Part shown: in pieces, positions 51,826 through 60,584 of the stretch
Layout: each line of letters begins with the position of its first letter
Numbering within the stretch: the first letter of the stretch is position 1
DNA from: Selenomonas sp.
GTDB lineage: Bacteria > Bacillota > Negativicutes > Selenomonadales > Selenomonadaceae
Direction of reading: 5' to 3'
Length of the DNA: 64,000 bases
Assembly: GCA_022482925.1 (NCBI GenBank)
Contig: JAKVOG010000007.1
Location: forward strand, 62,001-126,000
Made by a program: the position numbers and the translations under genes
Notes under the pieces: model-generated
The model's input: only the letters and a program-made list of their open reading frames with translations
Told to the model about the DNA's origin: nothing
Database searches by the model: none

Positions 51826-52331
51826 CAAAAACCTTCAAAACCGTTTACCTGGCGCTGCTGATTGCCCAGTCACTGGCGCTGTTCCTCTTCGAAGGAATGC
51901 TTCCTCTGCCTTTTCTGGCACCGGGAGCCAAACTGGGGCTCGCAAACCTGATTACCCTGCTGGCCCTCTACACACTCCCCCGTTGGCAGGATGCCCTGCT
52001 GGTCATCCTGGTCCGCATCGCACTTGCTACAATGTTCGGTGGCGGTCCAACCATCCTGATGTACAGCCTGGCCGGCGGACTGCTGAGCTTTGCCGTTATG
52101 CTGATGCTGCGACACAGTGGACGCTTCTCCATTCTCGGAGTCAGCGCTGCCGGCGGCTTTGCCCACAACCTTGGTCAGCTCCTGATTGCCAGCCTCGTGA
52201 TTGGCAATCCTGACCTGCTGCTCTATCTGCCCATCCTTGGCCCCTGCGGCATCCTCACCGGACTGCTGCTCGGCACCTGCGCCGGACTGGTACTGAAAAA
52301 ACTTCCCCCGGATTATTTCCCCAGAGTTTAA
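51822..52331 (+). CDS. Gx transporter family protein (HepPP synthase component I-like)
   Basis: A 169-residue inner-membrane protein with five or six helices. Family pattern: LALFLFEGMLPLPFLAPGAK with LGLANLITLLALYTL, MFGGGPTILMYSLAGGLLSF and SAAGGFAHNLGQLLIASLVI. It is often annotated 'heptaprenyl diphosphate synthase component I', but it has no prenyltransferase motif and is an ECF-S-like membrane protein. It is translationally coupled to the NusG-II protein. Confidence 0.85.
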   Translation: MTKTFKTVYLALLIAQSLALFLFEGMLPLPFLAPGAKLGLANLITLLALYTLPRWQDALLVILVRIALATMFGGGPTILMYSLAGGLLSFAVMLMLRHSGRFSILGVSAAGGFAHNLGQLLIASLVIGNPDLLLYLPILGPCGILTGLLLGTCAGLVLKKLPPDYFPRV

Positions 52332-52365
52332 AAAAAGACCTCCGCATTTGCGGAGGTCTTTTGTA
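52332..52365. terminator. Bidirectional terminator between Gx transporter and ompM-1
   Basis: AAAAAAGACCTCCGCA / TGCGGAGGTCTTTT arms with a short loop. Confidence 0.92.
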
Positions 52366-52391
52366 GTCTTATTCTGTTTCCGATGGTTAAA

Positions 52392-53649
52392 TCAGAAGAA
52401 GAAGTTGACACGACCGAAGATGTTGGATACCTTGTTGTCAGTAGCCAGATCCTTGCCGTTGCCATAACGAACCTGAGCAACAACGTTCTTGAACGGAGCG
52501 TAGTTAGCACCGATCTCCCAAGCCTTCTGGCCTTCCTTTACAACATCGAACGTGTTGAAGAAGTCAGCGTTCTGGCCGAGGTGACGGTAAGCAACCCACG
52601 CACCCCAGGTGCCCTTGTTCTCAGCCTGTGCGCCCTTGTAGGAAACCTGAGCGCTGCCAGCCTTCTCATAAGCTGTCAGCATCATGGTTCTCAGCATAGA
52701 AGCCATTCATAGCAACATTCTTGCTGAACGTGTAAGCGCCCTTCAGGAGCCAGATGTTAGCTTCATCCGTCGTGCCATTCTTGTAAGTCGTGGCATCACC
52801 ATAGCTCTTAACATCCATGCTGTTCAGATGATGGTAGTCAGCACCAACAGACAGCTTGCCGAACGTGTGAGCCAGGCCAGCATACTGATAGTTAGCTACA
52901 TCTGCAGCATCCGTATTAGCATTGTTCAAACGGCCAGCACCCAGCGTCAGCTTCGTAGCGCTGCCGAAGGAAGCCTCAGCACCGGAGAACGTCGTATCGA
53001 AGATGCTGTCATCATCGATCTGTGCAAACTTACCGAACTTCAGCTGGAAGTTCTTGTAGTCGCCCTGTGCCCATACACGCTTAAGCTGAACATTGCTGGT
53101 TTCATCTTTATTGCCGCCCTTATCTCCAGCAAGATCGGAGTTTGCATCGAGACGAGCCTTTACATGCCAGTTGCTGTTTACTTCAGCAGACGGCTCGAGA
53201 CGGAACAGTACGTTGTTCGTATGTACATCTTTGGCATCGGACTGTTTTTCCATGCGATTGCGGGCAATCGTGTACTCGGCAGTGCCGTTCCATTTAACCA
53301 TGTCAGCGTTGCGCTCCAGATTGGCTACGCGAACACCCAGGTTGTTCAGCTCATCAGCGAACTCAGCAGCGAGTTTGTCGATGAGAGCTTTGTCGTTGCC
53401 GCCGACATTGGTCTTAGCCATAGCCTTAGCAACCATCTGTGCCATCTCATAACGGGTGATGTTCTTGTCGCCCTTGAAGGTCGTGTCGCCATAACCATCG
53501 ATAACGCCATCAGCAGCCAGCTGCGTTACAGCGTCATAAGCCCAATGGTCAGCCGGAACATCGGAGAACGGGTTTGCAGCAGCGAAAGTCGTGCTGGCAG
53601 CGCCAACAACCAGAGCGGCCGTCAGAGCAGATACGAGAGTCTTTTTCAT
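52392..53649 (-). CDS. ompM: SLH-domain outer-membrane porin OmpM, paralogue 1, frameshifted
   Basis: An outer-membrane protein that ties the membrane to peptidoglycan. Signal peptide MKKTLVSALTAALVVGAAST, cleaved after TFA. One SLH domain (about 24-80: NPFSDVPADHWAYDAVTQLA, RYEMAQMVAKAM), a short coiled coil (about 85-115, LIDKLAAEFADELNNLGVRV), then a beta-barrel of about 300 residues ending in Phe (GRVNFFF). The frame breaks at GFYAENHDAD; removing one A near 52690 joins it to AYEKAGSAQVSYKGAQ, matching the paralogues. Start 53649 is fixed by the signal peptide. Last gene of a five-paralogue tandem array; each has its own leader and terminator. Confidence 0.9.
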
Positions 53650-53712
53650 GAAGAACTCCTCCTTAATAAAACGATAAATTAACTTTTCGTCCGGAGAATC
53701 AACTAAAAGTTC

Positions 53713-53739
53713 CTCATGAGTGTCCATGTTTCCTCAGTC
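53713..53739 (-). promoter_or_regulatory. Conserved ompM leader motif, copy 1
   Basis: Minus strand reads GACTGAGGAAACATGG then ACTCATGAG, 64-90 nt before the ompM-1 start. The same element occurs before all five paralogues (see 55338, 56923, 58490, 60147). Confidence 0.7.
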
Positions 53740-53852
53740 TCACTTCTAATCCCTTCTCAAGACAAGGTTAATGCTATCATAAAAAAATCGAAAAATCAAG
53801 CCGTTACTGATAGCATTTATCAAATAACCCATTAAAGTTTGATTAAGGCAAC

Positions 53853-53883
53853 AAAAGTCCCCTCACTTTCGTGAGGAGACTTT
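53853..53883 (-). terminator. Terminator of ompM-2
   Basis: AAAGTCTCCTCAC / GTGAGGGGACTTTT around GAAA on the minus strand. Confidence 0.9.
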
Positions 53884-53908
53884 AATGTTCTTATTCGTAT
53901 TCAGGAGA

Positions 53909-55264
53909 TCAGAACAGGAAGTTTACGCGGCCAAAGAGATTCTTGACGTTCTTGTCGGTAGCAAGGTCCTTGCCATCGCCGTAGCGCAGCGTAAGAATCG
54001 TGTTCTTGAACATTGCATAGTTGCCGCCGATTTCCCAGCCTTTTTCACCATGGTTGTCGATATTGATGACATCCCATGGGCTGGCAACAAATGCATTGCG
54101 GCCAAAGTGACGATAGGCAACCCACAGGCCATAGGAACCCTGGTTCTCAGCCTGTGCACCTTTATAATCGAGCTCTGCGCTGCCGGCTTTGTTGTAGTAG
54201 TCAGCATCGTGGTTCTGTGCATAGAAGCCCTTGAATGCTACATTCTTAGTGAACGTATAGCCGCCCTTGAGCAGCCAGATGTTAGCTTCATCCGTCTTGC
54301 TGTCGGAGTAAGAATTCTTGGTGGTCGTATTATTGAACCCATTCGCATTCAGATGATGCCAGCGGGCTGCGCCCCAGATCTTGCTCTTCTGGAAACCAGC
54401 GCCGATATACTGATAGTTGGCCGTAGCATCATTTTCAGTAGTCCCACTAGCAGTAGTTGTCGTATCACTAGAATTATTCGCATAGGAACCATCCGATTTC
54501 AGCGTAGACTCATGCATCAATGCAGCCGGGCTATTAACACGACCAGCACCAACAACAAAGTTCAGTCCGCTTGCAGGATTGTAGCTGGCCTCGGCACCAG
54601 AGAACGGCGTATCGGTGATGGTATCATCATCCGGCGCACCGAATTTACCAACTTTATAGTTCCAGGCACCATAGGCACCCTCAGCCCATACACGTTTCAG
54701 AGCAACGTTGCCGCTGTCTTCAGCATTCTTGCTGCTGTCTTCATCAAGGAACGTATTGGCATCAAGACGAGCTCTTACATGCCAGTGATTGTTGATCTCC
54801 GCATTCGGCTGCAGACGGATCAACAGGTTGTTGCGGCTGTCCTTGGAATCAACGGCATTGCCTTCCGTCATGTAGTGCTGGAAGGTGTACTCAGCCGTGC
54901 CATGCCAGGCAACCTTATCCGCATTGCGCTCCAGGTTGGAAACACGAACGCCCAGGTTGTTCAGTTCATCAGCGAACTCAGCAGCGAGTTTGTCGATGAG
55001 TGCTTTGTCGTTGCCACCGACGTTCGTCTTAGCCATAGCCTTGGCGACCATCTGTGCCATCTCATAACGCGTGATGTTCTTGTCACCCTTGAAGGACGTA
55101 TCCCCATAGCCTTCAATGACACCATCATTAGCCAGCTGCGTTACCGCATCATAGGCCCAATGATCAGCCGGAACATCGCTGAACGGATTTGCAGCAGCAA
55201 ACGTCGTGGAAGCAGCGCCTACCACCAGTGCAGCCGTCAGTGCAGATACAAGAGTCTTTTTCAT
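53909..55264 (-). CDS. ompM: SLH-domain outer-membrane porin OmpM, paralogue 2
   Basis: A 451-residue protein: signal peptide (start 55264), SLH domain (DHWAYDAVTQLANDGVIEGY, about 30-50), coiled coil to about 115, then the longest barrel of the five, owing to a Ser/Thr-rich insertion (NNSSDTTTTASGTTENDAT), probably a surface loop. It ends GRVNFLF. Barrel loops differ strongly from the other copies while strands and the SLH are kept, the pattern expected under selection on surface loops. It has its own promoter (55396-55424). Confidence 0.92.
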   Translation of the reverse strand: MKKTLVSALTAALVVGAASTTFAAANPFSDVPADHWAYDAVTQLANDGVIEGYGDTSFKGDKNITRYEMAQMVAKAMAKTNVGGNDKALIDKLAAEFADELNNLGVRVSNLERNADKVAWHGTAEYTFQHYMTEGNAVDSKDSRNNLLIRLQPNAEINNHWHVRARLDANTFLDEDSSKNAEDSGNVALKRVWAEGAYGAWNYKVGKFGAPDDDTITDTPFSGAEASYNPASGLNFVVGAGRVNSPAALMHESTLKSDGSYANNSSDTTTTASGTTENDATANYQYIGAGFQKSKIWGAARWHHLNANGFNNTTTKNSYSDSKTDEANIWLLKGGYTFTKNVAFKGFYAQNHDADYYNKAGSAELDYKGAQAENQGSYGLWVAYRHFGRNAFVASPWDVINIDNHGEKGWEIGGNYAMFKNTILTLRYGDGKDLATDKNVKNLFGRVNFLF

Positions 55265-55337
55265 AGTCTTTATCCCCCTATAAATAAAAGTATGAACTCT
55301 ACGTTCAGCTGACAAGTTACACAAGGAATCAATTCCA

Positions 55338-55360
55338 CACGAGTTACCTTGTTTCCTCGG
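55338..55360 (-). promoter_or_regulatory. Conserved ompM leader motif, copy 2
   Basis: Minus strand CCGAGGAAACAAGGTAACTC, the most divergent copy but with GAGGAAACA and ACTCGTG kept. Confidence 0.6.
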
Positions 55361-55395
55361 CAGATTCTCATGCTCCCCTCTGCTGAACAATTCTT

Positions 55396-55424
55396 ATCAT
55401 ACCATAAGTTCCGGCAATTGACAA
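55396..55424 (-). promoter_or_regulatory. Promoter of ompM-2
   Basis: Minus strand TTGTCA, 17-bp spacer, TATGAT; predicted leader of about 125 nt. Confidence 0.75.
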
Positions 55425-55484
55425 CGGTTCCACATAATTTTTTCTCGATTTTTCCTGTTTTTTCCAGTTTCATGCACAAATATA

Positions 55485-55522
55485 AGGCTGCCCCGATGAA
55501 AATCAATTCATCGGGGCAGCCC
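55485..55522. terminator. Terminator of ompM-3
   Basis: AGGCTGCCCCGATGAA / TTCATCGGGGCAGCC arms with a 6-nt loop. Confidence 0.88.
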
Positions 55523-55554
55523 ATTTATGAAAATTTAGTTACTTGCCAATTGGA

Positions 55555-56844
55555 TCAGAACTGGAACTCTACCCGGCCAAAGAGCTTCGAAGCATCTTTA
55601 CCATTGTCGAGTTTTTCACCGTTGAAATACTTCAGGCTGGCAATCGTGTTCTTGGCTACCGTATAGTTCGTGCCAATCTCCCAGCCTTTCGTACCAGCCC
55701 ATGCACCATCATAAGACGGATCGAAGGCTACGTTCTGGCCAAGATGACGATATGCCGTGTAGACACCCCAGGAACCGCGGTTAGCAGCCTGTGCACCCTT
55801 ATAGTCCAGCTCTACCGTACCAGCCTTCTTATAGTTGTCGGCTTTGGCATTCTCAGCATATTTGCCCTTCAGCGTTACATTATTGTCGAAGCTGTAGCCG
55901 AGGTTTGCACTCCAGATATCCGCATCATCGCTGGCATTACCGTTGCGATAGTTCGAGATCGTCTGCAGATTACCGATGGCATCGCTGTTGAGATGATGGT
56001 ATGCAGCACCAACACTCAGCTTATTCTTACCATACTGCAGGCCTACACTCTGCATGTTGGCTGCATCATCAGCGGTCGTCTTATTGATGCTCTCATTGTT
56101 CGTATCGCCGTTCATATCCCAGCGGCCAGCCTGCAGCGTAAGCTTCAGGTCTTTACCAGTGGTAATGGATGCACCCGAGATCTCATCATCGAAGAGCAGG
56201 TCGCTATCGATCTGCATCGGGAGCTTACCAAGTTTGATGTTGGTATTGCCATACTGGCCATCGGCCCAGATGCGCTTCAGAGAAACATTGCTGTCTTCAC
56301 TCGTAGTTGAGTCAGTGCCGTCCTTCGACATGTTCGTCGAAGCATCCAGGCGGGCATTCACATGCCAGTTGTTGTTGACTTCAGCGCTCGGCTCGAGACG
56401 GAACAGCAGCTCATCGTCGTTCTTCTTTTCCTTCGTTGCACTCTCGTCACGTTTGCTCGTATACGTATAACGAGCCTCGCCGTTCCATTTTACCTGATCC
56501 GCATTGCGCTCGAGGTTGGATACGCGGACACCCAGTGTATTCAGTTCATCAGCGAACTCAGCTGACAGTTTGTCGATGAGGGCCTTATCTGTGCCGCTGA
56601 CATTCGTCTTGGCCATAGCCTTAGCAACCATCTGTGCCATCTCATAACGCGTGATGTTCTTGTCACCCTTGAAGGTGCTGTCGCCATAACCATCGATAAC
56701 GCCATCAGCAGCCAGCTGAGATACTGCATCATAAGCCCAATGATCAGAAGGAACATCGCTGAACGGGTTGGTAGCAGCGAACGTAGTGGAAGCAGCACCT
56801 ACAACCAGTGCCGTCGTCAATGCAGATACAATAGTCTTTTTCAT
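55555..56844 (-). CDS. ompM: SLH-domain outer-membrane porin OmpM, paralogue 3
   Basis: A 429-residue protein with the same plan: signal peptide (MKKTIVSALTTALVVGAAST; start 56844), SLH (NPFSDVPSDHWAYDAVSQLA), coiled coil (LIDKLSAEFADELNTLGVRV) and barrel ending GRVEFQF. Barrel strands WHVNARLDASTNM and KLGKLPMQIDSDLLFDDEIS correspond to those of other copies. Its promoter is at 56987-57015. Confidence 0.92.
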   Translation of the reverse strand: MKKTIVSALTTALVVGAASTTFAATNPFSDVPSDHWAYDAVSQLAADGVIDGYGDSTFKGDKNITRYEMAQMVAKAMAKTNVSGTDKALIDKLSAEFADELNTLGVRVSNLERNADQVKWNGEARYTYTSKRDESATKEKKNDDELLFRLEPSAEVNNNWHVNARLDASTNMSKDGTDSTTSEDSNVSLKRIWADGQYGNTNIKLGKLPMQIDSDLLFDDEISGASITTGKDLKLTLQAGRWDMNGDTNNESINKTTADDAANMQSVGLQYGKNKLSVGAAYHHLNSDAIGNLQTISNYRNGNASDDADIWSANLGYSFDNNVTLKGKYAENAKADNYKKAGTVELDYKGAQAANRGSWGVYTAYRHLGQNVAFDPSYDGAWAGTKGWEIGTNYTVAKNTIASLKYFNGEKLDNGKDASKLFGRVEFQF

Positions 56845-56922
56845 GATAATCTCCTCCATTTCGTATGGTACGAAATAAAAAATAAAACATATTACTGTTC
56901 CGTCGAACTTCACCGGTGGAGA

Positions 56923-56949
56923 TTCATGAGTTGCCTTGTTTCCTCAGTG
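56923..56949 (-). promoter_or_regulatory. Conserved ompM leader motif, copy 3
   Basis: Minus strand CACTGAGGAAACAAGG then ACTCATGAA, about 80-105 nt before the start codon. Confidence 0.7.
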
Positions 56950-56986
56950 CCTCACTGCCGGTCCCTCGCTCCCTTGGAACATCTTC

Positions 56987-57015
56987 ATTGTATTACTTGA
57001 CCTAATCAATTACAA
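56987..57015 (-). promoter_or_regulatory. Promoter of ompM-3
   Basis: Minus strand TTGTAA, 17-bp spacer, TACAAT; leader of about 135 nt. Confidence 0.7.
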
Positions 57016-57084
57016 TAAAAGGAGCATTATTCTTACGTTAAGTTTTGATTAAATACTTTTCTAAGTCAACTATAATAAAATAAA

Positions 57085-57111
57085 GGAACCCCCGTATGAT
57101 ACGGGGGTTCC
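57085..57111. terminator. Terminator of ompM-4
   Basis: GGAACCCCCGTAT / ATACGGGGGTTCC perfect arms. Confidence 0.92.
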
Positions 57112-57146
57112 CAGTAAAATTCGTACGATATACGATTAGTTGTGGA

Positions 57147-58427
57147 TTAGAAGAAGAACTCAACGCGACCGAAGATCTTCGACGCATCTTTGTCGTTAGC
57201 CAGCTGTTTTCCCTTGAAATAGATCGCTTTCGCCTGTACATTCTTGAACAGCGTGTACTGCGTGCCGATCTCCCAGCCCTTGGTATTATTCTGAACACCA
57301 TCCGTGTTCGGATCGATGGATGCATACTTACCGATATGACGATAAGCAACATAAGCGCCCCAGGAACCTACATTCGCTTTGCTTGCGCCCTTATAGTCCA
57401 ACTGAACCATGCCGGATTTGTTATAGGCATCGGCCTTGTTGTTATCAATATAAGCGCCGCCAAGTGCTACATTCTTGCTGAAACGATAGTTACCAGCTAC
57501 TTCCCATGCTCCAAACGTATCTTCCGCTGCATTCTTGCTATAATCTGCCGTAGTCTTAAAATTAGCAGTGTTCATATGATAATATGCTGCCGTACCGGTA
57601 GCTTTGCCAAGATTATAGGTCAAAGCAAGACTCTGCAGATTAGCTGCGTCATCATCACCGTTTGCCGCAATACCCAGGCCGGTATCTTTTGTAATATCAA
57701 TACGGCCAGCCATCACCGTTGCCTGCAGCTTATTACCAAAGGTCACGGCTGCACCGGACATCTGATCGTTGAGCATGAGTGCCTTATCATAGTTCGTTAC
57801 ATCCGGGAATTTACCGAGCTGAACGCTGAAGTTCTTATAATCGCCCTGCGCCCAGATACGCTGCAACTTCACCTGATCCGAATCGTCAAAACCAGTATCC
57901 TTTGCCATGTTCGTGCCAGCATCCAGACGAGCTTTTACATGCCAGTTGCTGTTGACCTCAGCTGTTGGCTCAAGACGGAGCAGCATCTCATCTTTATTCG
58001 TCTTAGCCGTCTTTCCAGTCGTATCTTCGAGGCGTCCGCTGGTATACGTGTAACGAGCCTCGCCGTTCCATTTCACCATATCAGCATTGCGCTCAAGGTT
58101 GGATACACGGACACCCAGATTGTTCAGCTCATCAGCAAACTCAGCAGCGAGTTTGTCGATCAGGGCTTTATCGTTGCCGCCGACATTGGTCTTAGCCATA
58201 GCCTTAGCAACCATCTGTGCCATCTCATAACGCGTGATGTTCTTGTCGCCCTTGAAGGTCGTGTCGCCATAGCCCTCGATGACACCATCAGCAGCCAGCT
58301 GGCTGACTGCATCATATGCCCAATGGTCAGACGGAACATCAGAGAACGGATTTGCTGCTGCAAACGTCGTGCTGGCAGCGCCAACAACCAGTGCAGCCGT
58401 CAGAGCAGATACAAGAGTCTTTTTCAT
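57147..58427 (-). CDS. ompM: SLH-domain outer-membrane porin OmpM, paralogue 4
   Basis: A 426-residue paralogue starting at 58427: signal peptide, SLH (PSDHWAYDAVSQLAADGVIE), coiled coil and barrel (RIWAQGDYKNFSVQLGKFPD; AGTNMAKDTGFDDSDQVKLQ) ending GRVEFFF. Its SLH-coiled-coil DNA is nearly identical to that of the other copies, which suggests gene conversion in the array and could also confuse assembly. Confidence 0.92.
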   Translation of the reverse strand: MKKTLVSALTAALVVGAASTTFAAANPFSDVPSDHWAYDAVSQLAADGVIEGYGDTTFKGDKNITRYEMAQMVAKAMAKTNVGGNDKALIDKLAAEFADELNNLGVRVSNLERNADMVKWNGEARYTYTSGRLEDTTGKTAKTNKDEMLLRLEPTAEVNSNWHVKARLDAGTNMAKDTGFDDSDQVKLQRIWAQGDYKNFSVQLGKFPDVTNYDKALMLNDQMSGAAVTFGNKLQATVMAGRIDITKDTGLGIAANGDDDAANLQSLALTYNLGKATGTAAYYHMNTANFKTTADYSKNAAEDTFGAWEVAGNYRFSKNVALGGAYIDNNKADAYNKSGMVQLDYKGASKANVGSWGAYVAYRHIGKYASIDPNTDGVQNNTKGWEIGTQYTLFKNVQAKAIYFKGKQLANDKDASKIFGRVEFFF

Positions 58428-58489
58428 GATAAACTCCTCCTTAAAAAATAAAACCTGTTATTTTCTCGGAGGTACTATAATATGGATTC

Positions 58490-58516
58490 CTCATGAGTGG
58501 CCATGTTTCCTCAGTC
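58490..58516 (-). promoter_or_regulatory. Conserved ompM leader motif, copy 4
   Basis: Minus strand GACTGAGGAAACATGG then ACTCATGAG, almost identical to copy 1. Confidence 0.7.
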
Positions 58517-58547
58517 TCATCCCTATCAAGTCCCCTCGATTGCCTCC

Positions 58548-58576
58548 ATCTTAACACGTTTATTTGACGCTCGCAA
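58548..58576 (-). promoter_or_regulatory. Promoter of ompM-4
   Basis: Minus strand TTGCGA, 17-bp spacer, TAAGAT; leader of about 115 nt. Confidence 0.7.
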
Positions 58577-58730
58577 GCATATTTTAACACTTTCATAAAA
58601 GTATTTTTAGTTATATCTAATATATGTAAAGTGTCTGAAAGCTTATATTCATGCGGTATTAACCGGTTACATCAATATTCTTTAAAATTATTTCCTTCTA
58701 TTATATCCTATTGTTAAAATTCGGTTAAAT

Positions 58731-58762
58731 AAAAAGAGCCTCCTCAAAATTGAGAAGGCTCC
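58731..58762 (-). terminator. Terminator of ompM-5
   Basis: GAGCCTTCTC / GAGGAGGCTC around AATTTT then five T on the minus strand. Confidence 0.88.
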
Positions 58763-58799
58763 CCATATGCTTGTTATCTGATTTTCGATCCAGATTCAA

Positions 58800-60083
58800 T
58801 CAGAAGAAGAAGCTTACACGAGCATAAAGCGTCTCAGCATCTTTGTCCGTAGCCAGATCCTTACCAGTGAAATAGCCAAGAGTAGTCAATACATTCGTAT
58901 AAGGAATGTAGCTGGCACCAAAATCCCAGCCTTTTTCGTTGTTTGCACTGCGAATCGTATCATAGGTCGGCATCAAAGATACATTGGATCCAAGATGACG
59001 ATAGGCAACAAATGCTCCCCAGGATCCCTTGTTGGCTTTATTTGCGTCCTTATAGTCTACTTCTACGTTGCCAGACTTCTTATAGGCATCTGCTTTGGTA
59101 TTTTCTGCATAGGCTCCAGCCAAAGCAACATTTTTGCTAAACGAATATCTGCCGCCAACAGACCAGATATTCGCGTCATCCGTCTTGCCATCATAACCAA
59201 TAGCAGTCTTGAATACATCACTATTGAAGTGACGATATGCTGCTCCCATAGTCATCTTGCCAAGCGTATAGCCGAGATCAATGCCCTGATAGTTAGCTGC
59301 GTCTCTTACTGCGCCTTTCGTAACAGTCTCGTTTCCATAGTCATTGATATTCCAACGACCAGCTTCCAATGCAGCCTTCAGTTTATTACCGAAAGTTACC
59401 TGTGCACCAGAGAAATAGTCATCCGTAACCATACCTTCATCTGCTGCAGAATAAAGATTCTGTCTGCCAAGCTTTACTTCGAAGTTCTTATACTTGCCAT
59501 CAGCATAGATATAAGTCAGCTTCATATTACCATCATCTCGGCTCGTATCCTTATCCTTCGAAAGCTCCGTCTTCCCTGTCAAACGAGCATTAACGTGCCA
59601 GTTATCATTAATCTCGGCAGTTGGAAAGATACGATACTGCAGAGAATCTACATTAGCTTTCTTTTTGCTGCCGTCAGCCTGCTCATCACGATAGCTCCAA
59701 TAGCGATAACGAGCCTCGCCCGTCCACTTCACCTTATCGGCATTACGCTCGAGCTTTGCTACGCGAACGCCGAGATTGTTGAGCTCATCCGCGAACTCAG
59801 CCGACAGTTTGTCGAGCAATGCTTTATCATTGCCACCAACATTGGTCTTAGCCATTGCTTTGGCAACCATCTGTGCCATCTCATAACGCGTGATGTTCTT
59901 ATCGCCCTTGAAATTCGCATCGCCATAGCCTTCGATGACACCATCAGCAGCCAGCGTGGATACTGCATCATAAGCCCAATGGTCAGCCGGAACATCCGAG
60001 AACGGGTTTGCCGCTGCAAACGTCGTAGAAGCTGCACCAACAACAAGAGCTGCCGTCAGAGCAGATACAAGAGTCTTTTTCAT
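58800..60083 (-). CDS. ompM: SLH-domain outer-membrane porin OmpM, paralogue 5
   Basis: A 427-residue first (upstream-most) copy, start 60083. Signal peptide, SLH (PADHWAYDAVSTLAADGVIE), coiled coil (LLDKLSAEFADELNNLGVRV) and barrel ending ARVSFFF. The barrel is the most divergent in sequence (RYRYWSYRDEQADGSKKKAN; LGRQNLYSAADEGMVTDDYF). The 5' leader lacks part of the conserved motif's 3' half. The C-terminal Phe is the usual outer-membrane insertion signal. Confidence 0.92.
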   Translation of the reverse strand: MKKTLVSALTAALVVGAASTTFAAANPFSDVPADHWAYDAVSTLAADGVIEGYGDANFKGDKNITRYEMAQMVAKAMAKTNVGGNDKALLDKLSAEFADELNNLGVRVAKLERNADKVKWTGEARYRYWSYRDEQADGSKKKANVDSLQYRIFPTAEINDNWHVNARLTGKTELSKDKDTSRDDGNMKLTYIYADGKYKNFEVKLGRQNLYSAADEGMVTDDYFSGAQVTFGNKLKAALEAGRWNINDYGNETVTKGAVRDAANYQGIDLGYTLGKMTMGAAYRHFNSDVFKTAIGYDGKTDDANIWSVGGRYSFSKNVALAGAYAENTKADAYKKSGNVEVDYKDANKANKGSWGAFVAYRHLGSNVSLMPTYDTIRSANNEKGWDFGASYIPYTNVLTTLGYFTGKDLATDKDAETLYARVSFFF

Positions 60084-60146
60084 AGTGGAATCTCCCTCCA
60101 AAAATAGAACAGTAATAGTTTACTATTCGCCTTCGGTAGACAAACG

Positions 60147-60170
60147 CAACGAGTTTCCATGTTTCCTCCG
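60147..60170 (-). promoter_or_regulatory. Conserved ompM leader motif, copy 5
   Basis: Minus strand CGGAGGAAACATGG then AACTCGTTG. Confidence 0.6.
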
Positions 60171-60201
60171 CTTCTGTCCATCCTTTACGAACATGTTTCT
60201 A

Positions 60202-60230
60202 ATCATAACATAATGTTTACAGGTTGACAA
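60202..60230 (-). promoter_or_regulatory. Promoter of ompM-5
   Basis: Minus strand TTGTCA, 17-bp spacer, TATGAT; leader of about 112 nt. Confidence 0.75.
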
Positions 60231-60275
60231 GTGTTTATATGAATTTATTCTGTATACATGCCCAGACAGGCATGT

Positions 60276-60309
60276 AAAAAGCCCTCCATTTTCCCGTGGA
60301 GGGCTTTTT
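60276..60309. terminator. Terminator of the DUF951 gene
   Basis: AAAAAGCCCTCCA / TGGAGGGCTTTTT arms, loop of 8 nt. Confidence 0.9.
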
Positions 60310-60331
60310 ATGGTATAATTTTAGATAACAC

Positions 60332-60535
60332 TTACGATTCGTCGCCAGTCGGCCGGATGACTGCCCGGACCATTTTCTCGAATTTCGCCCGTGGCAGCAT
60401 GACCAGATGACCGCAGCCCTGACATTTCAGGCGAAAATCCATGCCAACGCGCAGGATTTCCCATTCACTGCTGCCGCAGGGATGTGCTTTCTTCATCCGG
60501 ACGATATCGCCAAGATTATATTGTTGTTTCTCCAT
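60332..60535 (-). CDS. DUF951 family zinc-ribbon-like small protein
   Basis: A 67-residue protein. The family pattern is clear: YNLGDIVRMKKAHPCGSSEW, then VGMDFRLKCQGCGHLVMLPR. Three Cys and one His could hold zinc. DUF951 genes commonly lie next to ychF or parB-type genes in Firmicutes, and ychF is 0.9 kb away here. The function is unknown, probably nucleic-acid or ribosome related. Confidence 0.88.
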   Translation of the reverse strand: MEKQQYNLGDIVRMKKAHPCGSSEWEILRVGMDFRLKCQGCGHLVMLPRAKFEKMVRAVIRPTGDES

Positions 60536-60584
60536 GTCACTACTCCTCTCTCTATACAGACTGAGATTTCGAGGTGCTTATATT

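Noticed and set aside
57096-58451. Long plus-strand frames (up to 475 codons) opposite the ompM genes
   Set aside because: They are antisense shadows. The minus-strand porins carry signal peptides, SLH domains and C-terminal Phe and are conserved among five copies.
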